A stretch of DNA of 64,000 bases, from NCBI RefSeq assembly GCF_000208865.1, contig NC_018398.1:4481710-4545709 (forward strand). The letters are read 5' to 3'. This document shows positions 35,101 through 45,500 of the stretch, piece after piece (position 1 is the first letter of the stretch; every line of letters starts with the position of its first letter). The notes below the pieces were generated by a model. It was not told the DNA's origin and did not search any database. It was given only the letters and a program-made list of their open reading frames with translations. This DNA is from Neospora caninum Liverpool (taxonomy: Eukaryota; Apicomplexa; Conoidasida; Eucoccidiorida; Sarcocystidae). Made by a program: the position numbers and the translations under genes.

Positions 35101-38100
35101 AAAAGGCGACGACGTCGATCCGCAGTTTGAACGGGATACCGTATGCATGCGGGAGAAAGGCTCAAAAAGACACAGAATTCGTGTTTGTCTTGCAGGGAGC
35201 TCCCGGTCCCTTTCCTCGGATCGTGACCAAACGAGCAGCTTCAACGCCCCATAGGCGCAGAGCCGCGACGGCACCCGAGCCCATTCACGGCGAATGAAGG
35301 ACCGCGCGTCGTCTCCGCACAACGCACGTTGTTTCGAGGGCGAGAAATGTACAAAGAAAAAAAGAAACGATTCCCTGTGGCCCAAGCTGCAGCGCGACGC
35401 ACGGCGAGCACACGCGAGGGGTTCCAATGTAACATTGTGGGGCAAGACTCCTCGAAGAAAAGCGGTGGAACGCCTCATGGGAAGCCGCCTCTTCGACTTA
35501 CTCGGAGCACACAGCCAACGAGTTCGACGCACGAAAAGCCTGCGACTCGCCCGAGGAGCGGGAGCAGTGCCAAGAACGCGTGATGGCGCGTTCGCGTCTC
35601 GCCCCTTTTCTGTGGGGTGTCTCTCTTTTCCTCGCCCTTGGTCGACAGAAGCGAGAAGAAAGACGCCTTCGTTCTCTCCGCTGCCCCCGTGCTTTTCGGT
35701 AACGGCAGGCGTGCCGCGATCTCCCGCAGGCAGCCGAGGACACCGCCTCGCTTCTCAGCGACAGAAGGCGCCGACAAAGACAGGGAAGAATCAGACGGAC
35801 AAGACAAAGAAGGTGAAAGAGAAGAAGAAAAAGAAGAAAGAGAAGAAGAAAGAGAAGGAGAAGGGGATGAACGGCTTGGCTGAGCAGAGGAAGACGGGAA
35901 AATCAGTGTGACTAGGTGTCTTCGTAGCACTGCGGAGAGGGCCTGTCTGATTGATTGGGTTTGTTCTGGTCCGACTTTCGGACAGGTTAAGGGAAAGGAA
36001 GCCTGCGCTGAAGAATCAGGCCTGGTACAAGCAACAGGCTGCGTGAGGGAACTTGCGGCGCGGTCGTAGAGTCGCCCAGTAAGAAACGAGCGCCGAAAAG
36101 AAGCGAAGGAGACGAGAACGGAGAGAGACACAGAGGCGGCGAAGATCCACGGATCCACTGTGGCCCTCAGCTCCTTCACCAACCTGAGCAAAGACACCCC
36201 AGAGGGCGACATGCAGAGATTTGCGGAGCCGTTGGAAGCAAAAGCCCAAGAGGAAGAACAAGCGAAAAGATAGGGAAAGGCAGACGGACACCCACGCACG
36301 AGCAGACGCGACACAATGAATAGGGGCTGAGAAAAACAAAGAAAGGTGATCGGAAGCGGCGACATAGACTAGAAACAGCAGCAATGCAGCCATCAATGCA
36401 CCGGTGGATAGAGACTCTGATACATGTATAGATAGATAGGTAGATAGATAGACAGATAGTCAGATAGACAGATAGATAGATAGATAGATAGACAGATAGA
36501 TACGAATCTATCAATGTTTCGCCTGCAAAGATGCGACTGTGGCGTCACTGGAGTGTCGCGGAACACACCTCATCACGGAGACACGGGAGCGTTTGCAGAT
36601 GAGTTTCTTCTCCTGTCGTTGTTCGTTTCCTTCTCTCTCCTTCGCTCCTTCTCCGTCTTCTGCTCCGTGCCTAGTTCCTTCATGGGTGCTCGTAGCCTTC
36701 TCCGCCTCTGTTGTTCCTTCTTCGCTCGCGGCGTTTGTGCCTCCAGGACTTTCCGTTTCGCTAGCAAACTCTGCAGTGTTTTCCGCCAGCGGTTCTTCTC
36801 GCGACTCGTCTTTTTCGTCAAAGTGTTGGAGATTTGCGCGGTGGCTCTTCCAGTAGTCTCGTAGACTCCTCACAGCACGGTTTGCATGCTCCCACAACGA
36901 GGCTGGCTTTGAGTCGGTCGAATCCGGAAGTAGAGCCTCCGGAAGAGCCCGAAGCGAAAGAGCGAGAGACGAAGAAGAGGAGGGCAAGCAGGCAGAGGAA
37001 GACAAAGAAGCGAAAGATGGGAAACAACAGGTGGAAGGCCAAGTAACACAAGGTGGAAGAGAACCAAGGAGGTAGGGAGAAGATGAGAAGAGAGGGGACA
37101 GATATGAAGAGGAAACGGCAAGACGAGAAGCCGCGGGTGGCGAACTGAAAACGGGATGAGATGACGAAGGTGGACTACACGCCGCCGACAGTGATGGGGA
37201 AGAAAACGAAGAACACGGGAGGCGTTGTGTGGGATGTCGCGCCTTCCTTGTGGACGGACGCGCGCAGCCCCTAAGAGACGGGAGAAAGAGCAGGGGAGAG
37301 ACAGATGGACTCCTCGTGGGCTTGGTTGTTCTTCCACAGCTCTTGCGTGGAAGAGGCAAATGTGTGGGAGTTCCGGGAGGAGTCAAACGGTCCGTGAGAG
37401 AAGAGAGACGAGAAGGGAGGCACGGAGACGGGGGTGGTGAGGAAGAACGGAGAGAAAGACTTTGCGACGAAGGAAAGAACGAAAACGCACAAGAGAGCAG
37501 CGAGACAGACGGTACTGCCGAGGCAGGTACAGGCGAACGAGGGGAAGGACGCTTTGGCCCAGAAGACAGAACAGGAGAGAACAGACGACACAGCGTAGAC
37601 GGTGATGTCGGTGACAAACTGGACAAAAGATCGAGAGGGGAGAATACCCTTTGAGATAACACGCAAAGCCTGTCGAGTTGAGCGGACTCGCCCCCTCGAG
37701 AGAGAGAAGAAACACGGAAGCTCGGCCGTGTGTCACCACAGTGGCTGTCTCCGTTACAGCGGAACGGCCTGCCTTGACGGGGCCTCCCGAGAGAGACAGA
37801 TCGGGCGGTCTCTGCCAGGGAGAGACACCAGAGGAGACACAAGATGGCACACAGAGAGGCAGAACGAAAGAGAGACACGCGTCGTTTTTTCCTCAGCTTC
37901 CGGGTTTGGGCGGAAGATCTCCAGGAGGCGAGGCGGCTCGATCCTTCACAGAAAGAAATCTGGGAGGAGGGAACGCAGGCCATTTTCCTCTGCCTTGTTC
38001 GTTTCACGCTTCTGCAGCGTTCTTCGCTGATGTGCAAGCACTCGTGTTTCGCGTGGAATTCATCTGAGTGAAGGGAAAGTCGAGGCAGAGAGGGCCGACG

Positions 38101-38304
38101 CAGGAAAGCATGCTTCCGCTTTCTAGCCTTCACTTTTTCACTGGTCCTCTGGCCCCGTGCGCCTCCCTCCCCTAGGTCTAGACCAGCTTGCCAGCGTTCT
38201 TTCGCCACATCCTCCCCTGTTTCACCTTCCCAGACCTCAGGAGTTGTTTCCATCGTAGCAGCAAGCTTGGTTTTCACTTTTTTTGAGCTGTGACGCGTCA
38301 GCAT
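28464..38304 (-). CDS. ABCB-type half ABC transporter, 12 exons, 1468 aa in the long model
   Basis: Exons on the minus strand: 38304-36569, 36183-35502, 35026-34953, 34608-34530, 34016-33848, 33535-33429, 32683-32560, 31840-31353, 30625-30509, 30164-29620, 29224-29080, 28604-28464. Phases close and the sum is 4407 nt. An ABC exporter fold follows a long leader. TM1 is near residue 590 and TM2 near 785-805, then IRQDISFFD and further helices. The single nucleotide-binding domain has Walker [10 protein letters not shown] (1172-1180), Q-loop Gln 1220, LSGGQ (1362-1366), Walker B VFVFDE (1382-1387) and switch His 1419, all intact. Such half transporters act as dimers. A Ser/Glu/Lys-rich insert of about 170 residues separates TM1 and TM2; another of about 75 lies between Q-loop and signature. 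The start is uncertain: 38304 is the first in-frame ATG, 38253 has a better context, and 37983 (GAAAATGGC) fits coccidian starts best. From 37983 (1361 aa) a basic stretch precedes a hydrophobic core [16 protein letters not shown], like a signal peptide. Substrate unknown. Confidence 0.85.
28905..28980. repeat. (TA)n/(TTTA)n microsatellite in ABC transporter intron 11
   Basis: TA runs interrupted by GTATA and TTTATTTATA units lie between the last two coding exons. Confidence 0.85.
32149..32184. repeat. (TA)n tract in ABC transporter intron 7
   Basis: A 35-base TA run. A smaller tract lies at about 31957-31975 in the same intron. Confidence 0.85.
32938..33140 (+). pseudogene. Nuclear copy of mitochondrial cytochrome b fragment (NUMT) inside ABC transporter intron 6
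   Basis: Within the intron 33428-32684, the plus strand from about 33011 to 33140 reads as cytochrome b. In one frame it gives [14 protein letters not shown], then LWSATVIT, then a degraded SPVTYI segment; these correspond to the conserved PWGQM-W-ATVI region of apicomplexan cytochrome b. The left end (32938-32982) repeats the last 45 bases in opposite orientation. The frame is short, flanked by intron and lacks the rest of the gene, so it cannot be functional. Nuclear mitochondrial inserts are common in Toxoplasma and relatives, and their mitochondrial genome consists of shuffled and inverted blocks. The inverted junction may therefore copy a real mitochondrial arrangement. Confidence 0.85.
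32938..33140. repeat. 45-base inverted repeat arms bounding the cytochrome b insert
   Basis: The arm at 32938-32982 (starting GCCGAGGTACCAAATATATG) and the reverse complement of 33096-33140 agree at all but about five of 45 positions. The arms bracket about 113 bases. The mismatches show that the two copies have drifted since insertion, or differed at the source. Confidence 0.85.
36429..36501. repeat. (GATA)n array in ABC transporter intron 1
   Basis: GATA tetranucleotides with occasional GGTA, GACA and GTCA variants sit between exons 1 and 2 of the transporter. Confidence 0.9.
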
Positions 38305-39306
38305 TCCAAGGTGATTGCAGGCTGGCGGCCGCGTGGCCTGCCGCGCGATCCCGTCACCCGCCGCTCTTTTGCGCGTTTCACAGAGACATTGCTCGAAAGA
38401 AGCGTCTTTCAAAAAGAGTAGAGGGGGACGAGAAAAGAGGCGTCACAACGATCGCTTCGTCGCGATCACTTGTGCCGGTACGCGCGGGGTCTTCTCGGCG
38501 CTCAACCGAGCCTCGACGTGAAGCAACGCTGGACTGTCTGTGAACAGCTGGAGATCCCTACGGGTCTCGCGAAGCGCATACGGAGCGCCTCACCCATCAA
38601 AAGAGGCAACCAAGTCGGCCGCGGGAAAAAAAGTGACAGATCGCCAAACAGATTCGGCCCTGCCGAGGAGAGACAGGAGTCGCCGATGAAGTTGCCGTGC
38701 GGTGCGACTTCACGCAGTTCACAGGGTGCGTGCGCGGAGATTCACATGGCGAAAATCGAACCCGCAGGACGAGAAAACTTTGAGGAAAGGGAAAAGACTG
38801 GAAGTCCGCAGGACCTGCTGATCTCTCAAAACCGCAACAAAAGGGAAACATCCCCCGCACGCGACAACACACGCCGTGACCCCCCTCAAGCGCACTCTGC
38901 GACTCTACACACCGCGTCTCGGCTGCCGTCAATGCGTCAACGCGCGAGACCACTGGAGTGGATTTGGGAGAGATAAAGATGAAAACACATGGAGGAAAAC
39001 GGTTCATCGAGTGTGTACATGTGAAACGCGAAGACAGGCGTAAAAGAAATTTTGAAACGGCGACGTGTGTGGAGACAGCGTCCAGCGCAGGGCTGCGATG
39101 ATCACGGGAAAATCCGAGCGACGTGTCTTGTTCACAAAGTATTGCGCCGGGGCGCTGTTCTTCGCGCGAGAGAAGGACATCTGAAGGGAAACGAGAACGT
39201 CACAGAAATCAAAAGGCAGCGCCGGCGCCATACAAAGGATATGTGGACAGGCTACTACGAAAGGCTAAGGAAAAGGCTGTCGATTGACGAAATGAAAAAG
39301 AACCTC
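38305..39306. promoter_or_regulatory. Upstream region of the ABC transporter gene
   Basis: About 1 kb between the first possible transporter start and the tRNA gene. It should contain the transporter promoter and 5' UTR; if the true start is 37983, the UTR extends to there. A moderately long plus-strand frame (38470-38976) has no recognisable domain and I do not call it a gene. Confidence 0.4.
39295..39299 (-). terminator. RNA polymerase III T-run terminator of tRNA-Phe
   Basis: Reading the minus strand, a run of five T lies about seven bases after the discriminator base. This is the expected position and form of a Pol III terminator. Confidence 0.8.
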
Positions 39307-39317
39307 TGCCGTGACCC

Positions 39318-39374
<57 letters not shown>

Positions 39375-39379
39375 ACGGC
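39307..39379 (-). tRNA. tRNA-Phe (anticodon GAA)
   Basis: The minus strand folds into a complete 73-base cloverleaf. The acceptor stem GCCGTGA pairs perfectly with TCACGGC. The D arm is GCTC-AGTTGGGA-GAGC, the anticodon arm TCAGA-CTGAAGA-TCTGA places GAA at the anticodon, the variable loop is AGGTC, and the T arm is CCTGG-TTCGATC-CCGGG. The discriminator is A. No intron is present and CCA is not encoded, as usual for eukaryotic nuclear tRNA genes. A-box (TAGCTCAGTTGG) and B-box (GGTTCGATCCC) promoter elements are intact. It lies alone in the spacer between the divergent transporter and dynein genes. Confidence 0.97.
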
Positions 39380-42300
39380 TGAGGACGTTTGAACCCCGCT
39401 TGATTCGAAGAGGCGGCAAGATTTGATTTGCCTGAAACCCTCTTTCAAAAGGTGTTTCCACAGTCAGCGAAGTGACAAGTGTCTGTTTAGCGTGACGGAA
39501 CTGCAGACAGGATTCGTGGAGCGTGTAAGTCATAGTGTCAAGTGCAGCCTGTTCATTGGCTGCTTCGAGGCTTGGGGGAGGGGGGTGGGGAGGGGAGGTT
39601 TCGGTTTCAAGGTGGATTCTGCGTAAGTCCTCAAACAAATCCGGGCAGTTGGCACACGCTAGAGGCGGTTAGAGACATGCATTCGCGAGGGCAGTGGAGG
39701 CTTGCGAAAAGTTCAGTTCTCGACACAACGCGCTAAGAGAAATGTACTTGGGTGTCCTTGTAGTTGAAGGGCAGGCTCTCGAGCCGACAAGCAGAAACGC
39801 ACAGGCAAGAGTGTGATGGTGTTGGGGATTCGGCGACAGAAACGAAGCTTCCGCTTCCATGCAAGGAAATGCATGGTTTCTTTTCTCAATTGGTGTATAT
39901 GACTGCGGAAACGATAGTAAGGATCTTCGAATGACAGATCTTCGAATCGGCAGTCGACGTTGTTGTTTCTGGGGTGGGCAGAAGCTGTGCAACGGCCGAC
40001 AGCTTTGCATTGCGCCGAACAGCTAACAAGAGTTTTGTGGTGCCTCTTGGGTTTGGTGCTTCGGTTCGTGCTACACATGCTGTTCGTGCCAAACAAATCC
40101 TGTCCTTTTCATGACTCCCTCAGACAAAGGGGGCGCAGTCTCTTATTGGGTTGTCTTGAGTGCCAGCAGGCGGAAGCTGTGTCGAAAACTTCACCCGCCC
40201 GATGCCCAGTAGGCAGTGCCTCAGGTGCCGTCATGTGACGAGTCCTGAAATGCTGTATCTTGGCCACAGGGTGGGTTGTTGTGCATTTTCTTAGCGTCTC
40301 AGGATTCTGTCTCGCCGTGTTGTTTCGAGCAAGTGCAGGAAAACCTTGGAGGCGTCATGTTCCTTCGGCGTCCTGAGCGCGCTGCATTCCTGTCACCAGC
40401 TCTCGGGGATGTATCTATATGCTGGTACGGAATTCTCAATCCTGGCGACCTTGCACATCGTAGCTGGTAATTGCTTTAGCAGACAGGATTGCAAATACTG
40501 TTTAGAAGCGGCAGTTCGCTGGAAGTGAGAGCCCATTGATGGCTTCTTATTCCGTTGGCCACATCAGACCAGATCAGATACACTATTTTTCAGGTCACGT
40601 GGCGGCAACAGTTGTTTGAAGATGTAGTCGCAGAAACACTGAGCATGGCAAGCGCTTTTTCCGATCGGGTCAAATCACTACGCAGACTGCTGAGCTCCCG
40701 TAGTGTCTCTCAAAAGGTAGACCATATGCAGTGGTTGTCCGTCCATTTGCTTCCACGTAATCAAGACCACAATAAGGCTCACAACCGTGCAATCCTCTAC
40801 AACCCGATGTTTTTGAAAAGTGCTTCGTATTTTGCCAGGTTGACCAGGGGGTCTGAACGAAAAGCTAGCAGATTCCAGCGCTGCACAGAGACCGGTTGGC
40901 GTGACCTAGATCCAATCTGCTGCTGACGCAATCACATTCTCTACAAGCAAAAAGGAATCTGCCTTGTCCAATGGCCGGGTGAACCATTCCTTGCTGAGAC
41001 CTTTGGATGGTGCCATCAACTCTCGCTGGCGAGCACTCACCTGGGTGCGCTGAGTTTCTTAGGAGCAAAACGAGCAGTTGGTGAGATGCAAGAGGTCAGC
41101 CACACCATCTTTGGTTTCCATTCTGTTATCACGTGATTTGTAAAGCACCAAGAACAGAGCGTATCGTCACCCCGTGTACTAAAGCAGTAATGCAGCCGAG
41201 CAATGCAAAAAACTGCTCCGAGCTTCAGACTCGAGAGGTATGTTCAGAGTCGTAGCGTCTGCTTCGATATTTAGGAGTCTTCCTGGCTACCTTTCCAGCT
41301 TCGTGTGTCAAAGCATGGGTCCAGCAGGAGTCAACGGTATCGTTTTCATTCTAATTCTGTGGGACATGGGTTTTTGTGCGGGTGACACACGAGTACCGTG
41401 CGTGCCATGTGACTGCGGGATGTGGACAACTCCCCGTTACTTTTTTTGAACGGCTGCGTTTTGTGCCTCTCCAAGCGGAGAATTGAGCCAGGCTGGAGAG
41501 GCAGAAGCATTAGTTTTTTGTCGCGTTCCTACGAAAAGAAGCGGAGGAGTGCATGTAACCCTGAGAGAGATTCCTAGGCGAACTAACGAACACGAAAGCA
41601 GACCGAAGAGGCATTGCCTGACAAAATACGCAGAGCTTCTCTGGGTATCTGCTACGGCAGGATGCAAGTGTAGAAATTCGGGGACGGCGTCTGTGCACAC
41701 AGATAAAAATGAGAGTGCACAGAGAACGGAAAACAGTGCGTTGCGCATGTCAGAATGCCCCACGAGTTGCTCTGTAGAAAAACCGGGATCTGTTCTTTTC
41801 CTCTTCGTTGAGAATCGCAATTCACAACAGAAAGTAAAGCCGAATGAAAGATGGAAACCGGGGGATACCTTCCTCAAGAGGAAGAAAAAACCCTCTTCTG
41901 GCCAGGTTCGACCGTTCATATCTTTTTTCGAGGGAAACCGTCATTATTCTGCTTCTCTCTAAGGTACTTGTCCCGCCGAATTACGCGTTCGCGAGCTCCG
42001 TTGCAGTTTGACAATTTCCTTCTGGCTTTTTCTCAACTGTTGCTCTGGAGCTCTCTCTAAACGTGCTGCTCGTTGTTGTTTGAACGGTGCCAAAGCACAC
42101 CGAGTCCTATGGCCACATCCCCAGTATCTCATTGTGTCCAAGTTGCCTTGGCTACCAACCTATGCGAAAACTGGGGTGCAAAATACTCTGAAATTATAGT
42201 TCCCTTCCGTCGGTATTTGCCCCGATTCGTGGATATTCACCCCTGGCGAGGGTAGGAACACCAGGCTCTGTAATTCAAGGTCAGTCTGTAACCAGTGTCG

Positions 42301-42509
42301 CTTCCTTTCTGTTTCCTCATGTTTGAAGCAACGGTAACGCCAAGGCAACCATAGCAACTTTCCCATGCTGATCAAAACGCGAAAGAGTAGTCCAAGGTCT
42401 CGAGAACTATCCCTGTATATGTGTCGATGCAACCTAGGTTACTGCTGAGTCTGTTTTCACGGTATTACCTCCCGGTGTTTCAGGGCATGTTCTCCTGAGG
42501 GTGGGGACA
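39380..42509. other. Microsatellite-free intergenic block upstream of the dynein gene
   Basis: Over 3 kb without a supported protein gene. Unlike the rest of the window it has no (TA)n or GATA array and little pyrimidine bias, and base composition is even. It must contain the dynein promoter near its right end. It could also hold a non-coding transcript or a small gene (see the candidate at 41437-41748). I find no tRNA, rRNA or snRNA fold in it by eye. Confidence 0.45.
41437..41748 (-). CDS. Candidate small protein with signal-peptide-like N-terminus (speculative)
   Basis: A minus-strand frame from an ATG at 41748 encodes about 103 residues. It begins MRNALFSVLCALSFLSVC, a short positive start followed by a hydrophobic core and a plausible cleavage site. 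A second hydrophobic stretch (about residues 45-62) and a polar tail follow. An in-frame ATG further upstream at 41919 would add 57 residues and make it start with a different, less signal-like sequence. I recognise no family. The opposite strand is also open here, so chance is a real possibility. Confidence 0.2.
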   Translation of the reverse strand: MRNALFSVLCALSFLSVCTDAVPEFLHLHPAVADTQRSSAYFVRQCLFGLLSCSLVRLGISLRVTCTPPLLFVGTRQKTNASASPAWLNSPLGEAQNAAVQKK

Positions 42510-45500
42510 ATGGGGCCTCCCTCGGACGCTTCGAGCGCAAATCAGTCGCGACAGAATCCTCGAGCGAGCGAACACGAGGGTTCCCTGTCAGGCGCATCTC
42601 ATCAAAGTTCTCTCAGGGCGCAGAGGGGAATTTATTCCGAAGTCCTCAGGCCAACTTCGTTAGCAGAGTTGCAGGTACCGACACCACCTCCCATTTGATC
42701 TTATCGAGATCAAAGGTTCTCTTCTGAAACTCACTGTCGACGCCGGAACCACGGGTGCACGCGTGACGGGGACGCAGATCGGCCAAGAGCAGCACGCATT
42801 TGCCACACAGAGGCATGTTGTTTCGCGTCGTTTGCAGCACGGGGGTGCGTCGCCGGTCAGAGAGTGTTGTACAGGCAAAAGATTCTCACCTATCCCTTCA
42901 AGGCGTCGTTCACTGCTGCACACCTAACAAGGCAGCATTGGGGCATCCCGGGGCGGCTCACATAGAATGGCAGTTCTTCCTTCTCTTGAGCTGCGAATTT
43001 CCTGTTGGTATTTTGCGCTTGCAGCTCGCCACTCGAGGGCCTTCAGGGAGAGTTTACGTGACGGGCCGCAATGAAATTCCTTTTCTCCCAGTTGGACAGT
43101 TCCGCCCAACGGGCGACGGTGGACGAGGTACATCCTAGCCGACACAGATGCATATCGGTGGTTCGTGTTGTCTTTCAAAGACAGAATACTCGCCTTCTGC
43201 GAATAGGCATTAGATACGTTATATTCGGCAGGCGCACCTTCGAACGCTCAACCGAGGGTTCAACTGGCCCGGTAACGCTGCAGCAGCCCGTAACGATACC
43301 CACATATCTCTCGACTCTCTGCGCAGGTTCATTTGACCTCGCTCCCTGTAGACAAAAGTAGGACCGCGTCACGGTCCTGACTAGGTTTGACCACATCATC
43401 ATCATTCATCGTTTCGATGTGTCCCAACGGCTTTCAACCTGTCTAACACTGTCAAATCGGATTCGCCGTGCTAGAGTCGCAAAGAGGCTCCAATCTCGTC
43501 CGTTGCATGCGCGGGAAGATTCATGTATCTCTAGGACGCAGTGTTGTGTTACTTCTGCCGAGCACGTCCTTTCCCTCTGGTGTGAAAACGCGATTGTCCC
43601 CCACCCTCTCTTCTTCCTGCCTGACCTCTCTCTCGTTCTGATCTTTTCCTTCCCTTCTCTAGCTAGTTCTTTTTCTCCCTACCGTTTTGCGCCTGCCTCT
43701 CCCTCGTGCTTCTCATCTTTCGCCCCGTCGCTCTCCTTACGGCTTCGCTCCTGTTCCCCTATCACAGTGCTGGCTGCGCCTGTGCCCCACAAGGTGGCGG
43801 ATGTGAAGCCTAAAGTAATCGAGCCTTTTGAACAAATCCCAACACATGCTCCGAGAAAGGTGACAGTGGAGAGACGCCGTCGTCTCTACGCCTCACTTGA
43901 CATTGAGGAACTGCTGGCTGAGCGGGGTATCAATTACGCTGATCCTCAGTTCGATTCTGAGAGATGGTGAGGCTCTTTTAACGCAGTTCTCAGGATTCAG
44001 CACCACCACGCGAATGCGCTGCCTCTTCCTCGAGGCCCTGTTCGCTCTTGTCGAGCAGAAACGTGACTCAGAGAGAGACCGCGAGAACGGGAATCTTGAG
44101 TCGGTCCCATGTCTTGTGCAGTGCCCGACCTCCCTCACGCCGGTTCTCTGTCCCGGAGAGACACAACAGAGGATACACCTCGAGCTGAGTTTCTCTGATA
44201 GGTTTATGTCCCACAACGATGGGGGGGCGGTCCTCTTCCCCCTCGTTGACTGTTGATCCGTTTCTCCTCTGCGCCTCTCGCCAGGCTCCCACTGGACCCA
44301 TTCGACGACACAACCTACGATGACCGTCTCCCTGAGGAGTGGATGCTCCTCGGGTACGATGAGCAAGGACAGTTTCTTCCCCTAGAGGCGAAGGTGAGGT
44401 GGAGACCAAAACGCGTTTGCCCGAAAAAGCCCGACCCTCCACACCAGTACGTTTGCCGCCTGAGAAGAAGCGACGACGCCCCTCACACTGGCCACTCCTC
44501 GGCCGGCCTTTCTGCGTGGTACCGTGGGAGAGACACCCTAGACGCGTCTTCCTTGTTCCGAAACGCCCTGGCTTTTCTCGTGAAGTAAAAGCAAGGTCGC
44601 GGAACCAAATGAGACGACAGTCGTGCAACAGATCCCGCGGCGCCGCCTCTTTGGTGGACGGCGACAGGCCCCAATCTCCTGAGAGCTACCGTTCACCTCG
44701 GGGTACAACGGAGTCGCTGAGAATCCGCTCTGTATCTGAAGTGAAGAATCACGCCCCACAAATTTAGAGAAATTACCACACCGTTCCGCTTTCCCCATCC
44801 CTTCTTTGGTCACGCTCCTCGAAGGAAGCAACTGTGGAAGGGGACTTGCAGGTTGTGCCACGAAAAAAACGCTTCTTGGTGTACGCAGGGAGTTTCGATG
44901 TTTCACGCGAATTCCCGCCTTTTTCCACGTTCCGTAACGCCGCGACGAATGAACCGTCTGTTGACAAAGTGCGATTCAGATGCATCCACAGACGCGTATA
45001 GCGACGCTGCGCCTCCACACGTCTTACTCCTGCGTTACCTCAAATAGAGGCACAACGCGGCGCAGCTCTTGCCCCCGCTCTTGCTTGTAGATATGTCAGG
45101 TGATCTCAGGGATTCCCCGTTGGGATCTACGTGCGTTTCGTCTTCCTCTAGGGCCTCCGACGGGACGAGGGCGGCTCCGGGACGTGGAAAGATTGCCACG
45201 TTTATGGTTACGATGGGGAGAGTCACACGTTCTCTGTCCGGTGGGTGGTGGACAACAACGAAAGCGAGGAAACCGCGGAGCTGCTGCGCATGCAGCTGCT
45301 CTTCAAGGTAGGCACGCCACTCTCAAAAAGAGACACCTTTTTTACCGTATTTCGTCTTTGTATTGTTATCTCTGCGCTCATGAACAGATATGTTTTTACG
45401 CGGTCCTCGACATGGTGATTCATGCACAGAAGTGTTCACGTCCATGTATGATGAATATCTATGTACAGCCCAACATGCTAGATGTGTACTTCTATGCAGA

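Noticed and set aside
34953..35171. Longer version of transporter exon 3 starting near 35171 or 35080
   Set aside because: Those acceptors give the wrong phase with the strong GTAAGT donor at 35501. The acceptor before 35026 fits both phase and the expected TM2-to-loop sequence.
35294..35911. 205-codon plus-strand frame ending in Lys/Glu repeats
   Set aside because: Antisense to the low-complexity insertion of transporter exon 2 and the following intron.
40346..40528. Possible mitochondrial cox3-like peptide
   Set aside because: A short stretch looked faintly like an oxidase segment, but no conserved motif is present and composition is not mitochondrial. Only the 32938-33140 insert is convincing.
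43419..43767. Apparent N-terminal extension of dynein exon 3
   Set aside because: Pyrimidine-rich intron read-through. A canonical acceptor at 43766-43767 and the phase of exon 2 show that the exon starts at 43768.
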